From assembly GCA_021186555.1 (NCBI GenBank), contig JAJKFL010000006.1:4430715-4494714 (forward strand): a stretch of 64,000 bases of DNA. The letters are read 5' to 3'. This DNA comes from Reticulitermes speratus. Taxonomy: Eukaryota > Arthropoda > Insecta > Blattodea > Rhinotermitidae. Shown here piece by piece: positions 12,801 through 27,883 of the stretch. The first letter of the stretch is position 1; each line of letters starts with the position of its first letter. The notes below the pieces were generated by a model, which saw nothing but the letters and a program-made list of their open reading frames with translations, ran no database searches and was not told the DNA's origin. The translations under genes were made by a program, and so were the position numbers.

Positions 12801-15319
12801 TCAATTAATATGGAGCTATTGTCGTGACATGAAAAAATCATCACTAAATCCGGGATTTCACTAAATGCGGGAACATTAAATCAGGGTTTTACTGTATCAG
12901 TCTGCAAGTGTTCCATGACTAGGATCAAACCTGTTTCACTGCATCATGACACAAAGATAGGATTCTATTCCATGTCTCTCTCTCATAGATTCGAATCTCT
13001 CTTCCATGAGGCACAGCCAAATAGCGTCCAGTGTTGGGCTGCCATGATGGACGTCCAAGGCACTTTGCTGCGACAAAGGCGTTACATACAGGAACACAGT
13101 TCCAAGACACAACAGTACGGGTATCATCCACAGTCCATACGCGTACTGTCCCATCACAGCTTGAAGATGCCTAACAAAAATAACTTCTTATAAATAAAGT
13201 TTCACTTGTATCTAAATAGTCTTATAAATTACACAACCCAGTTGAAACAATCAGACTACTAAGCTTGGAGAAAAACAGCTTGTTTCTCATTCTTGTCCCG
13301 CAGCATAACAGATAAAGGGAAACAGATTCAGTCTTCAGGGTACAAGAGGAGGCAAAAAGCTCCCCCAAGACATTAGTAATTTCTACCACACTGTATGGTG
13401 TCATATCCCAGAAGACAGTCCAATTTTTTAATTTTTAATAGAAAATCCCCAAAACAAAAATATGTGCCACACAAACATGAAATTCAGAAGTAAAATATTT
13501 GTCCTTCGTTCCAGCACAACACTCTAGATTCAAAAAGAAGTCTCATAGATCATCTGACACCACACCTTCCTCCAGCTGTTACACTTCCCCCTCCAACACA
13601 CTACATTCTATTCCTCTCCAGTCATCAGTGGTAACAATCACATAACATTTACAAGTAGCAACTGCTTTGAGTTAGTTTACATAGGCCAGAGGGGGCTGCA
13701 GAAGAACAGAACTGGAAGGAAAAAAACAGGAAGCCTTGAGTATTATGTTCCTCACCATCTATGGGACCCCCTTTTGTGGCCTTGGTATACAAGGCAGTGA
13801 TCATAATACAAAATTACAGAAAGACAAACGTACTGAACAAAGACAGCCGGACCAACAAATGACCCCAATAAAAACAACTAATTAAGGCTACTTACCACAT
13901 ATTTATCCTTTGGATCCAAGGCAACACCAAGAATAGAAGCCTTGTGCCCTGTCAGAACTGTAGTTTTTGAACTGCCAATGGTGCTAACATGGATCTCCAT
14001 ATCACTAGAATAATAAAATACATAAAGCATAACTATTTAAAAAATGCCATTAATAGATTGCCACGAGTGGCCGAAACATGTTGGTGGTTACTACACAATA
14101 AACTTACATTCATATACTCCAGTGCATTTGTTGGTCTTTTTCAACGTTTTATATATCTGATCAATGCATGGAACATGGAACATATAATACCATGAAGGTC
14201 TTCAATGCATAACTCATTTGTTACAAGAATAAACCCTGAATTAGGTGACAAACATGTCCTGACCCCATAGTTTTCATACATATTGAAGCATTGAGGTATG
14301 GTCTTCTGGGATGTGATGCTGTGTAGTTTGGTTGCCAAGCAACTATCCCCTGAGCTACATAGAGCTGCAGTGACTAGCTGCCAAACTACATGAAGCTGCA
14401 GTCTCTATCTAGCTGACCACATGGTGCCACAACCCAGAAGACCATAATCTACGTCTCACTACTCTGAGAAGCTCAAATATCGTACCTTGATACATATCCA
14501 TAATTTTTGCCTGGACAAGTGACAATTCAGCAGTTTGTGCAAAAGTGGCACACAAAACTGTAAAAAGGTTAAGCACATTTTTCATTTCTCTCTATATCAA
14601 CCAGTGCTACTGAGTTGAAATTAAAAAATACTGCTAGACATACCTGGATCCTGCAACAATTTTCTTGCCATCACTGCTGACAGCAATATGAGTAACAGCT
14701 GCAGTGAAGCGTGACACAATTCCATCTCGATCTGATTCAGGGAAGGTGTATGCTTGTACACTATTATTGTCAGTTCCAACATAATAATGATTGTTCTGAA
14801 GAATAAAATAAATCACCAGAAAAGTTACTTATATTCATAAACACACTTCACCAAGAAACAAACCAAAATTAGCCTATCAACTTAGGAAAAGTCCAATAAA
14901 TATTATCATAATATCCTTACCAGTACTCACCTTATGGATAACTGTCAATGCTTGTTCTCCCACACATTGTGAAGATGGATCATCATCTTCTAAGCCAGCC
15001 CAAATTCTCACATCCCCATCTATTCCACAGGTAAGAATGTACCTACATAACAAGAGTACAATCTAATCTTAAATAATTACATCATTCATAATATTTGTCA
15101 TTTGTATTTTGTGCTCATTTTGCATACTGTTAATGACGTAAAGGGCTGCTGAGGAACTCTGACCTCTGCTTTTCAACAAATAAATTATCATTGGTGTAAG
15201 TACAGGTATAATTTCCAACCTATGCTTTCGTTTGACACTTACTTTCCATCATCAGAGTAGCAAACATCCGTATGGCCATCAGAATGGGCGTAACGCATAG
15301 GCCTTTTTCTGACATTCAT
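830..15319 (-). CDS. WDHD1: WDHD1 / And-1 (CTF4-like replisome adaptor), 3' end outside window
   Basis: WD-repeat and HMG-box DNA-binding protein, the replisome hub that couples CMG helicase to polymerase alpha in the nucleus. Thirteen exons joined by GT/AG introns with compatible phases: 15319-15243, 15042-14931, 14795-14644, 14004-13896, 13170-12931, 11529-11278, 10207-10058, 7731-7587, 6005-5821, 3694-3447, 2534-2311, 1799-1665, 1000-830. The start [20 protein letters not shown] matches the family N-terminus. WD40 repeats ([28 protein letters not shown]) fill about residues 1-310, an acidic linker follows (seven consecutive Asp in exon 7), then the SepB propeller ([41 protein letters not shown]). 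About 733 codons are present; the HMG box must lie left of base 1. Exon 7 has an in-frame TGA at 10067-10069; dropping one base of the T run 10070-10073 restores the frame and gives the phase exon 8 needs. Family assignment is near certain; the frame problem is unexplained. Confidence 0.95.
1320..1510 (+). mobile_element. LINE 2 C-terminal tail fragment
   Basis: Plus strand decodes roughly as [20 protein letters not shown], the terminal segment of an RTE/BovB-like reverse transcriptase polyprotein whose tail recurs at 8.3, 30.4 and 43.1 kb. Truncated and mutated. Confidence 0.5.
1979..2215. repeat. AAAT/TAAA-rich low-complexity tract
   Basis: About 240 bp of degenerate AATAAATAAAC/GAATTAAAT units, in the WDHD1 intron between exons 11 and 12. 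Likely expanded from a retroposon A-rich tail; no coding or hairpin content. Confidence 0.7.
2657..2835. mobile_element. 175-bp MITE, CAGTAAAACCC family, copy 1
   Basis: Ends CAGTAAAAGCCC and GGGGTTTTACTG between TA dinucleotides. It is nearly identical to the copy at 12.7 kb and lies in a WDHD1 intron. The termini fit Tc1/mariner (pogo-type) MITEs; no coding capacity. Confidence 0.85.
5432..5742 (+). mobile_element. tRNA-derived SINE with target-site duplication (type 1)
   Basis: An 11-bp duplication TAATCAAAGGT flanks the element (5432-5442 and 5732-5742). A tRNA-like head starts at about 5445 (CAGTGGCCGCGCGGTCTAAG as box A, GGGTTCGAATCCC as box B), then a unique body, a 3' module with CCTCGAAAAATGAGGAGGCC, and a GA/A/AAT tail. 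It lies between WDHD1 exons 9 and 10, on the plus strand. Confidence 0.9.
6223..7021 (-). mobile_element. Pogo/Tigger-like MITE, copy A, with transposase head and tail
   Basis: Near-perfect terminal inverted repeats (CCGTATATTCTCGAATCT and its complement) bounded by TA at 6223-6224 and 7020-7021, in a WDHD1 intron. On the minus strand 6719-6570 encodes [20 protein letters not shown] then [20 protein letters not shown], a helix-turn-helix of the Brinker/pogo-transposase type. It is fused by internal deletion to an acidic tail ([11 protein letters not shown], stop near 6465) typical of such transposases. The catalytic domain is absent, so the copy is non-autonomous. Confidence 0.85.
8325..8460 (+). 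mobile_element. LINE 2 C-terminal tail fragment
   Basis: Contains AAGATGGATCTTAAAGAA and GTGGACTGGATTCATCTGGC, matching the tail at 43.06-43.2 kb almost base for base. Very short and 5'-truncated, just before the 8.5-kb MITE. Confidence 0.55.
8538..8971. mobile_element. 430-bp MITE, CCCCCGTATCCGCGG termini
   Basis: TA-flanked, with CAGTAGTGCCCCCGTATCCG at the left and CGGATACGGGGGTTCTACTG-type sequence at the right (two mismatches). Subterminal CCGCGGATA repeats occur. The terminus resembles Tigger/mariner MITEs known in many animals. Confidence 0.8.
10385..10660 (-). repeat. LINE 3'-UTR-like fragment with AAT microsatellites
   Basis: About 10432-10545 matches 36203-36320 (AGTCAACAGC, then CATACAAACACAAATAA). 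It is bracketed by AAT runs (10385-10402 and 10556-10580) and AATTC pentamers, and sits in a WDHD1 intron. Confidence 0.6.
11540..12240 (-). mobile_element. LINE 1-type 3' end, truncated copy
   Basis: Minus strand 12191-12006 encodes [20 protein letters not shown] and [16 protein letters not shown], homologous to the tail at 34.4-34.6 kb. A TATTTA-rich end abuts WDHD1 exon 6. It is 5'-truncated and decayed. Confidence 0.65.
12719..12896. mobile_element. 174-bp MITE, CAGTAAAACCC family, copy 2
   Basis: TA-flanked; ends CAGTAAAACCCC and GGGTTTTACTG. Internal repeats such as CACTAAATC and TTCACTAAATG echo the termini. It sits just downstream, in transcript order, of WDHD1 exon 5, whose donor is at 12930. 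Confidence 0.85.
14297..14446. repeat. Palindromic dispersed element, best copy
   Basis: A 150-bp unit with ~35-bp imperfect inverted ends: TATGGTCTTCTGGGATGTGA at the left, TCACAACCCAGAAGACCATA-like at the right. Subterminal TGTAGTTTGG pairs with CCAAACTACA. It behaves like a small foldback MITE; relatives are scattered through the window. Confidence 0.75.
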
Positions 15320-18269
<2,950 letters not shown>

Positions 18270-19219
18270 GGAATATTGTTACGTGTAGTAATGAGATGAA
18301 CCATAATGCACACATGTATGTTATGGTACTTTTCTCACTTCATAAAATTTACAGATTACATACACATAATATACAGATACGTACAGATAACAGATTTATA
18401 CATTTCCAGCAGAACAGGTGTTCAGTAGTGTGTTAGTGCATTGTACAGCATGAATTTTGTTGATGTCTGCAACATTAAATCATGAGGAGTGACCTCATGT
18501 TGCAAGACCAGCTCTGTAATTAATGACAGTGATTTACTGCAAATTCTGGTCATAGCAATATAAGATGATGGACTTCTGAGTTATGATGCTATGGAATTTT
18601 GTAGTTTTAAAGGGACTTACTTCATGCTATGGGCTGCACAACTGGGGATTCAAGGTTCAGTTCCTGGCAGGGTGTACCCTTCTGTATGTTTACCACATCA
18701 CAGATGCAGGTGCTTATTTTCATAAGATCAGCGGCAGTCAGGGAAGTATACCAGCGTAAAACTTGATCCCCAAAACCAGTGTCATGAGAGTGGTGTGGCT
18801 TTAGGGACCTTCCATAACTGAATAGAAAACTAGGCCTTTGACATGTATTTATAACACAAAATAAATGCACGTTTAGTTATAAAGAAACATGAAAATTTCA
18901 AAATAATACAAGAACAAAGAAAACCTCCATTACATTGCTGCTAGCCACTGCTTGACTTTGGCTGTTGATATTAGTGTTAACAGACTCTGAAGTACAACTT
19001 AGAGCAATCATAATTTCCCATGCCTCAGCAGCCACATCCACCTATGCTAATGAAGGCCCAAAGACTACTTGTCAAATTTCAGGACAGGTTTGACATGGAA
19101 GTTCTGCAGCTTGCCAAGGGTCAAGGAATTTAAGTACAAAGAGGAGCCTGTGTAGACGAAAGAGTAGGATAATGAGACTTGCCACAAGCCATCCCACAAC
19201 TCCCGGAGCATGGCGCAAG

Positions 19220-19420
19220 GAGCAGATGTTTTTTACTCTGCTAGTGTGTCCAGACTGGCTGTGGGATGAACCCAGTGCCTATTTCAGTGGATACCAAGGA
19301 CTCTTTCTCCCTGGGATAGACTGATCACTCATACTCATCTGCCATTTCTCCCTCATATGTCCTTATGACATGGTGCATAATTAAGCACCAGGACTTCATT
19401 ATTTTACCTTTATGTACTTC
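19220..19420 (+). repeat. SINE type 4 fragment
   Basis: The 3' half resembles the 54.0-kb element: TTCAGTGG..., CTCATCTGCC, then ATGACATGGTGCATAATTAA and a TTTACC tail. No tRNA head remains. It lies in the TOMM20-HMBS spacer. Confidence 0.5.
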
Positions 19421-20490
19421 CTTCATCCACCCTGAAGGTGGAAGTAACTGGTTCCTGCAAAACACTGTAATGACAAAATTGCATGGTGTCATAATCCAGA
19501 ATCCAAAATCTTGAATTTAATTGCTGTGGTGACTGTGGATAACATAGTAGTATACATATGATTAATTCCTTAATATTTGATCTACTTAGAAAATAAAACC
19601 AATTTGTTGCAGTTGTGTGTGCACATAAAATTGTTTTAGAATGCTGAGGAAAATAACTTAAGAGTAAAGAAAATTATACAATTTGAGTTTAATCACCATA
19701 TGTGAAATAATGCTACTGCAGATATAAAATTCAAGGTCCGAACTGAAAGCACAATAAAATTCAAGCTCCAGGTATGTACACAATTTAACATTAAATTGGA
19801 AGTTTTGTCTGCTCTAAAGAAATCCCTTTTCTCCATCTTTATATCATGACACACCTTTTCCTGTTTACACTTCATTTTATATTTATTACAGCGTAGGTAT
19901 GTCCTTTTCATCTGACAAATTTTGTAACGCTCCCTTAAAACAGGTATGATATAAATCAAGACAAATGAATGTAATTAAATTGCCATCAGGAATGTTTAAG
20001 ATATGTATTTTACCGTTACCTTTTTCTAATGTTATTCTTAAGAGTAATATATTTTCATTAGCAAGAATATTTAGGCCCTGAAACAGATGTAAGATTTGTT
20101 AGAGTTACTGTGTGATCACAGTTCATTGTTATGGTGTGTTACACATGTTGGTACATGTGTATTAATCGGGTGTGATACTGCACCCAGAGAAACATTTGGA
20201 TGTATATGCATATGTTGTAACTGAATATACTGTTTGTATAGACAAAACTGTGACCTGCAAAGTGAAAGCTGCATTTAAACAATGTCTGTTGGTTTTCTCG
20301 GCAAAAATCCTTCATATATATATATGTTTCTGTTAACCTCATTTAATGTAAAGAATACAATTTTCAGGGATGTGGCCCCATGTAGCATGGTAGAAGTTTA
20401 TGAACATTCTGGAGGAACCCCATGTACCCATTATCAGGGTAGATGTACATAGCAGATTCCCCTGAAATGTCAGTTAATTTTTACCACAAG

Positions 20491-20816
20491 ACATGGCATA
20501 ATGGGGGCACGCGGTGGTGCAGTTGGTTGAGGCACTGCGCTACAAGCTGGAAGGTCACGGGTTCGATTCCCGATGGTGTCGGAATTTTTCATTGACATAA
20601 TCTTTTCGGTTGCACTATGGCCCTGGGGTTGACTCAGCCTCTAACAGAAATGAGTACCAGGAGTATTTCCTGGGGGGTAAAGGTGGCTGGTGCGTAGGGG
20701 CCGACAACCTTACCACCTGCATGTGCCGATTGTCTAGAAATCTGGGAGCCTCAACCTCCTGCAACCCTAAGGGCCTGTCCAGTCCCTTGTAATGGGATTG
20801 CTTTTACATGGCATAA
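20491..20816 (+). mobile_element. tRNA-derived SINE with target-site duplication (type 2)
   Basis: ACATGGCATAA is repeated at 20491-20501 and 20806-20816. The head GCGGTGGTGCAGTTGGTTGA (box A) and GGGTTCGATTCCC (box B) give an internal Pol III promoter. The ~220-bp tail ends in ATTGCTTTT. It sits in the TOMM20-HMBS spacer. Clean ends imply a recent insertion. Confidence 0.9.
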
Positions 20817-21167
20817 CATCCCAGAAGATGTGTACCTGCAGGGCCACCACCATTAGGCTGTTAGGTGTATAGTTTCTTTTACCACATGAAGAGTGAAAAT
20901 ATGGGTTCAAGTGCCTGCTTTGACGTAGATGTATGAATTTGTTGTTTTTGTATTGTCCTTTTTAGGTGGGGCAAGTTCCCCTTTCATGAAAGCCCATCAA
21001 ATGTCTGTAAAGAAGATTCAGAGATGGAAAATTGTAAGCCATGGGCCACATTGGCTTGGAAGCACCAGTGAATGGCATAGGTCTTATTAGAAGAGGTCAG
21101 CAAAGATTTCCTTTTTTTCCATGTATGGGAAACAGAAAAGCATGAATTGCTTCAAATTTTATATAGT

Positions 21168-21420
21168 TCAGTCGGTGTAGCAACTAGGCTGTAGGCTGGA
21201 TGATGGGAATCGTGGTCCAATTTTTGTCTTCTCCAAATGATCGAGACCTGATAAGAGGCCTGCTGAGTCTCTGTTCAGTGAGTAGCAGAGGCCATGGCAT
21301 GAAGCTGACCACTCCCATTTAGTGTTGAATTTCAAAATTGTGGAGTTAATCCTCCACTCTCCCATATGTCTTCACGGCATGGTGCTTAAGTAAGCACAGG
21401 GACAACTATCTTGTACCTTT
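21168..21420 (+). repeat. SINE type 4 copy, degraded
   Basis: AGTCGGTGTAGCAACTAGGC matches the head of the 54.0-kb SINE, followed by GAAGCTGACCACTCCCATTT and TCTTCACGGCATGGTGC. Box B is lost. Confidence 0.6.
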
Positions 21421-22105
21421 GAGATTTTTGTGGTGGTATTAAGCAAAATAATGATGTGGGATTGACACCATGTAGTTTTGTAGATAGGTGCCTCAGTGGA
21501 GAAAAGAAAAGTATAGGAGGAAAAGAGGTGCATATAAACAAGAAGATAGGAAGTTGGAAAACCATAGTAGGAGCAATGGAATAGAAAAGAAATCAGAGAA
21601 ACAGGAAAGGAGGCTCTAAAAAGGGCAGTATTGTAGGTAACTTCATAGCAGAGCTTCCTAACACTGCATAGCTGCAGTTGGCATGGCATCGTCACTGCGA
21701 GGCTCACCTCGGAACAGCCAAGCAATGTTGTACCTCTTGAAAACATTTACGTTGTTGCGAGTACATTCATAGCTGCAGTCACTGTGGACAGTTCTGAAAC
21801 AGAAGTGCTTGGTGGTGTACAGTTCTTTGCCACTTCACCCCCACACCAACTAACAAGTAATGTGGTCACTACTAGAAACCCCAGCACGGGCTAGTTAGAG
21901 ACACCAAGTCACAGCAGAACCTTAGGTGGAGTTTTCCCACATTTCTTCAGGGAGTAGAAATTCTGTAACTTGCTTAGGGAGACAGACCATTCTTTCTGAT
22001 CTTGGGATGGTGCTGTCTTGTAACACCTCTCTGATGATTTGGATATGTCTGGATTTGGTGGATTCTGAAGCTGGATGTGATGGCTGTTTATAGTCATGTT
22101 GTGGT

Positions 22106-22220
22106 TGTTGGGTTATGACAGTATGTAGTCTGGTAAGCAGGTTCCAATGGGCAATATGTCCCTCTGAAATGCTGGTAACTATTTACTAGACTACATGGTG
22201 TCACAACCCAGAAGACAATA
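22106..22220. repeat. Palindromic dispersed element, copy
   Basis: Right end ACTACATGGTGTCACAACCC and AGAAGACAATA; left end GGTTATGACAGTATGTAGTC, its mutated complement. In the TOMM20-HMBS spacer. Confidence 0.65.
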
Positions 22221-24419
22221 TGTACTTGTACTGCCATGAAAATCTGAAACCTCCATATTGCTCTATGAACCTCAATACCAGTGTATTCTGTCACCAGTAT
22301 AACTGTTTTACAGTATGAAATAAATAAACAAGAAGAGTGCTGGTGAAAATTTTATTTACACACACTATTTATAAACCCACTGACAATATCCCTTTCCTGT
22401 AAAACCATGGAAATAAAACCTCTATAAAAATAATCTCTTTACAACAATAGAAAGAGTAACAAGAAGTGTTTCAAGCTTCATATGGAAAATTCTATTATGG
22501 CACCTTCGTATGCTGAAGGTATTGCATATTATACCAGAATGGTACTTCTGATACAAAAGGCTGTCCAAGGAAATTACTCCTGTTTGCAGGTTTATTTGTG
22601 GTCAAATACTCTAACCCTTCAAGTGTGAGTTTCAAATTCATGTAGTTTTAACCTTTATCCAGGAACAGGAGTACTAGAGGTGAATGCCAGATTTTTGGGT
22701 GGAGGAAAATTATTAGTACTGAAAATCTGCAATGTTTGACCAGTTGGACCATGCCCATGCACCATTACAATAATGCAATGCACAAGCTTGTTCGACCATG
22801 TGCATGTTACAATAGTGCAACAGTCAGCTAGTTGCAACAAGCACCATGTGATGTCACAACTGTGGAATGCAGTCAGTAAACAATAATATTGGATTAACTA
22901 TGCTGCATAATTCTTAGACTTGCTGGTAACAAGTTTCTTTTGCTCTATTTGCAGTCTGACTATCTAGTCTATTGGGGAATGTCAAAATGTGGCATTATGA
23001 ATAATTATGGTTTCTTCTAGCTAAATGTCACAAACAGAAAGACAGCAGCTGCTAGGACTTGCACTGTGGAAGAACATTTACTTTCTCACACAGGGTCTCG
23101 GCTGACTCACATTTTGAGTCTCGCACACACTGCTGGTCAGGGAACTAACAACAGATGTGTGGTGGTACCACATGAACAGCCTGCTGATACATACTGTGGA
23201 GTTTGCACCCTGTTTGTATGCAATGCACTATATCTGCAAGAATCTGGAAGCACATGAACATCTCACATTAACCCATTACAGGGTAGTGGTGTGTCTGTGT
23301 AACATTAAATGCCAGAACATTTTATCCACACAGTTTGTGAGATTTATTCAATTAACTGACATGCTTGCAATATAGGTGCAGCACTTTCTTGAAGGTACAA
23401 ACTGGCTTGTATTGTATTGTATTTATTTCGTCCTATTGCAAACTATTTGAATGCACTCTGCATTATAAAGTATTAAGATGGACAACCTTGGCTGTCATTT
23501 AATATGGGCAACTATAATATACAACTAGCAAATGAGGCACTCCTAGAAGTGCATTCTACATACCTAGCCCATGTGCAAAACTGTAAGTGAAAAATTCTCT
23601 ATACTGCTTTAACAGTAGTTGCAATTTATGTTGATAAACTAATAGCTAAATATGTTCAATGGCAGCATACTTGTATGATCATTATGTACCCATAAGGCAA
23701 ATTACACCCTCAAAAACAAAATCTTGCCATCTTTATCTCTTTAGTTTCTAATGCTGTAAATTATTTTCTTACAATTGAAATGATTTGGAAATATAAAAAT
23801 ATTTGCTTTTAACATTCAAAATAAATTGTAACATTACATAAATATATCAGTAATATAAGGCACATAGAACACAATTTACGCTACACTTGCCGCCACCATT
23901 AAGACTGTGAAAATCCCATAAACAGGAGGTTCACCTGGCATAAGCTAAAATGATGAAAAAATCTCATATTAAAATCTATGCCAGATCTGTCTACATCCTA
24001 AGAGCACACTAAAGTGACAATGTCAAACTCCAAATATTTGGAACAAAGTGTGGAAACAGAACACATTACAAACAAAATGAGAGCACCCCAAAATAAATTT
24101 TTCCAAAGCATGAATGTAAAATGGTCAGAAAAAAGTTTCCATAGTGTACAACTTTGTAATTAAGAACCCATATGGAGTACAATTATATCGGAAATTTAAC
24201 AACGAGCAGTTATCATCTGTTTCCAGCAAAGAAACAAAATCTTGGCAGCCACAGATATAAAGCTGACTGCAAGGTGGAAACAATAATGACATGATGGCTG
24301 ATAAAACAGAACATGGTCTTCTATAAACAGGGAAAGAAAATCTCAGTCCATGATATGATAAATGCTTAGGTTCCTGATGCACCTGTTCCAAACAGAACAA
24401 TTTACAATCAGTAAAATGG

Positions 24420-25270
24420 TTTCGAGCACTCCAGGCAGTAAAATAACAAGTAGAAGACATGTGTTAACTGAGGAAAAACTAGAGAAAATTAGTACTAGAT
24501 TGGGGACATCGCCAAGAAATCACAGACTCGACCCGCACAGCAAACAGGCATGTCTGCACCATCAGCACAAGATGCAACAGAAGTGCTGCATTTGTATCTA
24601 TGTGGTTCACAGACTCTATGACACAGACCATGAAGCAACACTAAATTTTATGAACTGGTACCCTCATGTTGCACATGCCAAAGAAATATACCTCACACTC
24701 CTATTTACCAGTGAAGCTTATTTCATCTCAGTGGATACATGTACTCTCAGAATAATGGAAACTGGCCCACAGAAAATTCCATGTTAATGCATGTAGTACC
24801 ATTACACAATGTTATGACTGGTGTGTGTGTGTGTGTGTGCAATGACTGCAGGAAGCATTACTGTGCTATATTTCTGTTAATAAGACCATATACTCACTCT
24901 GTTATGTTAAATACATCTTAATCAGTTTCTAATCGCCTGTATGACTATAAAAGAACCTATGCCTCTTTTCAGCAAGGCAGCTCACACAACCACAATCAAT
25001 TCTATGTGTTGTTTAGCGTTTCTGGTAATGGTATAATAAGCAGGAAACCATGGCTTCCTCATTTGCCAGATCTCAACCCATGCAATTTTTGCTTGTGGGA
25101 CACATTAAAGGATAAAATGTATTGTAACAATCCTTGCAGTTAAGACAATCTAAAAGAAAATATTGTATATGTAGTACTTTCCATGTCACCACAACTCTGC
25201 CATACAATGGACAGTGTGTTAGATGCAACACATGCCTGTGAGCTGAAGAAACTACTTTCATTCTTTCTTA
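24420..25270 (+). pseudogene. DDE transposase relic
   Basis: A decayed transposase on the plus strand. An N-terminal HTH-type segment (RRHVLTEEKLEKISTRLGTS) and NFMNWYPHVAHA, then in other frames GSSHNHNQFY and PWLPHLPDLNPCNFCLWDTL with KDKMYCNNP, the C-terminal pattern of mariner/Tc-like transposases. Stops and frameshifts break it, and no inverted termini were found. It lies in the TOMM20-HMBS spacer. Confidence 0.75.
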
Positions 25271-27272
25271 TAATATGGTGAGTAAAAATGTAATACCAAA
25301 TGCAATGCACTGAACTAAAAGGAGTGAACACTAACTTAATGGTGAACAGGAAGGGGGGCAATAACTGCATTGCCTGCTGTCACATGAAACATCCAAGTGT
25401 ACAGTGAAGTGATGTACAATGCCATTTTAAAAAATGTCCCTTTGTATGCACTGTAAACTTATTTTCTGAGTCATTTTCATAGCATAAAACTTGGTTCCTT
25501 GCATACCACTTCCATTATAGTTCTAAAAAATACAGACAAGTAATGTCTAATTTTGTAGGACATAATGTGAGGTGTTGAAAGAACTTTCTCAATAAAGAAA
25601 GAAATCATGGATAAAGAAAGTAGTTGGATGAGGATGAAATTCTAGTTTTTGAAATCAAAACTTATAAAATCCTAACCTGTGATGTATATCATCCTGAAAA
25701 TACTTTCTCACAGATTTCTGTCAAGAACATTTTAAACCGATGAAAACTTACTGCCTTTAGCATGCGACCACAGTTCTGTAGGCAGTTACCAACATTCCTC
25801 CAAACTACATGACATCACATCACAGAAGACTGTAATCTTCACAGTCACTGTCATGAGAACCTTAAATCTGACATTTTACAAGACTTTGAATCAACCTTTT
25901 GCCAATGATATAAAGTTTCAACGTTTTTATGACTGAACTCCACTAAAGCACCAAAGTATCAATGGATATTTCACATTATTATATATATTATTGGTCTGAT
26001 ATAATCTGATTATCAATGGATATGTTGTTCACTCATAATAACTAAAACTTGCATTATGCAATAGTATGAAAACAAACTAGAACTATTATAAAAATCATGG
26101 TAAAAACCCTTTAAACACAGTTAATAGAATACCTCCCCAACATATTTTGCTATCATCATCCTGCTAATTCGAGTTTAATAATCAATACATTTTCAAACAT
26201 AACAAACAATAATATATAAAAATGGTCTTGTGATAGTACCAACCACTTTACATTACACGGTTTCCCTCCATAACTTGGCAGTGAAGACAAGTAATAAAAA
26301 TTACTGTTGTTAAAAAGGGAGGTTTCAACCTCACCCATACCTACATACTGCAACTATATATTTATAATACATGGAAATACATTTGACTCACTTATTCAGC
26401 CCTGTAACACAGCGGGTAATGCTTCCCTAGGTAACTATCAATAAAGCTCTTTCTACCAATCCTAGATTAAAACACTGCAATCCTTGCATCAAAAACATTC
26501 TGCAAAATATTGCAAACATGACATACTGCATAAAATTATGTCAATGACATATTACAGAGAGTCGAGTGATTATTTAATGAAATCCAACACAAAGAGGATA
26601 CATCAACTGAGCTTCACAATTGGATGAACCAAGAAATACCCAAAACAAATGTTACATCTCATTCAATTCTCCCTTTGTTACGATCAAATTGAAATAAAAT
26701 ATAAAATTTCCTTCCAGCTGAAAATTTCTCTCCTGAAAATTCAGTCAGGTTATACACAATTACAATAACTCAAGACAGTACAGCAAAGGCCTCAATTTGT
26801 ACTTCGTATGTCATGTTTCCGTGTTATATGTAGAGAGATGAAACAATATCCTGCTGTTAATTAAAATCAGCAATAATGATCATTGTTAGTTCACAAGAAC
26901 ACATCCTGTATTACTGCACATTAGAGTAACGCAAACTCCCATTTGAGGCACTGTAATAAATTACGTGTACTTAGAAAAACTAAAACACTGCATGTACGAA
27001 TATGGTAACACATTTTACGATATTATAAATTCCTTACTGGTCTTCAAGTACCACCTGTTTTTGTTTTTTGTTACAAAAACTGTGTCATATTTATTTACAG
27101 TTTGCTTAAAGAAAACCATCAACTCAGATTACAGAGTGTCAAATGGTATGAATAATGATTTAATTAATTAGAAAAGGAGGTGGTTGTGACCAAATTCGAA
27201 GTACTACGTGTAATGTCCCAGTATTTGCCTGGTGAGACTGAGGGAAATAAAAGAAACATAAACAGTACAGCC

Positions 27273-27335
27273 AGGATATAGTTTCCTGAATGCTGTGAAT
27301 GCACAGCATCCACAGCATTCAGGAAACTATGTCCT
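27273..27335. other. Near-perfect short hairpin
   Basis: A 25-bp stem (27273-27297 with 27311-27335, one G-T wobble) around a 13-nt loop; the inner arms are ATAGTTTCCTGAATGCTGTG and its exact complement. About 600 bp downstream of the HMBS stop codon, in the convergent spacer. Stem length is pre-miRNA-like, but perfect pairing also fits a young foldback or a read artefact. Confidence 0.6.
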
Positions 27336-27568
27336 ACACAATTAGCAAGCATCTATTCCTATATAGCCTGTACACACCCACGTTTAACAATCACACTTCA
27401 CTGTATGCAACATTTAAATTTTAACTCCAGATCAGAAATGTTTGTCTACTACCTAGACAAATTACACACAGGTTAAAACGGATGATAAAGTGCATGAAAA
27501 AAAACTTTCAGAACTGAATTAATAAATTATGTATGTTTTACACCATGTACCCCCCTCTCCCCCATGGC

Positions 27569-27594
27569 CACACACACACACACACACACACACA
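27569..27594 (+). repeat. CA dinucleotide microsatellite
   Basis: Thirteen CA units followed by GAGAAG. About 300 bp past the HMBS stop, in gene-free sequence. Confidence 0.9.
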
Positions 27595-27883
27595 GAGAAG
27601 TTCTGACAAATGTTACTGCCACCAGATAAAGTGTGAAATATTGTCATTTCAAAACCAGCTCCAAGAAGTAACAAGTTCTGAATGATATCAGAATCTAATA
27701 GACACAGACCCTACATTCCTGCATCTGGTAATCAAATCAAACTAGGAAGGCATGCACGCTCTACAAGGGTGCAAGTGGTGTGATAGTGGCATCTGCATAC
27801 TTTCTCTTGCTGTGTGCAACATGTCTGCTTAATCATGTGCATGTACAAGTGTGATTATCACGTACTATCATCATCTCTGTGTC

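Larger units (their letters stand above)
18270..27883. other. Convergent TOMM20-HMBS spacer, repeats only
   Basis: This 9.6-kb gap lies between two convergent 3' ends. It holds SINEs (19.2, 20.5, 21.2 kb), a palindromic element (22.1 kb), the DDE transposase relic (24.4-25.3 kb), a further palindromic copy near 25.79-25.88 kb, the hairpin at 27.3 kb and a CA tract. Between these I see only AT-rich single-copy-looking DNA. No open frame over 60 codons resembles a conserved gene. UTRs of the flanking genes must occupy the two edges. Confidence 0.7.

Noticed and set aside
24739..24921. GT microsatellite-containing frame (VCVCV) at 24.8 kb
   Set aside because: Part of the decayed DDE transposase, with a GT expansion; not a separate gene.
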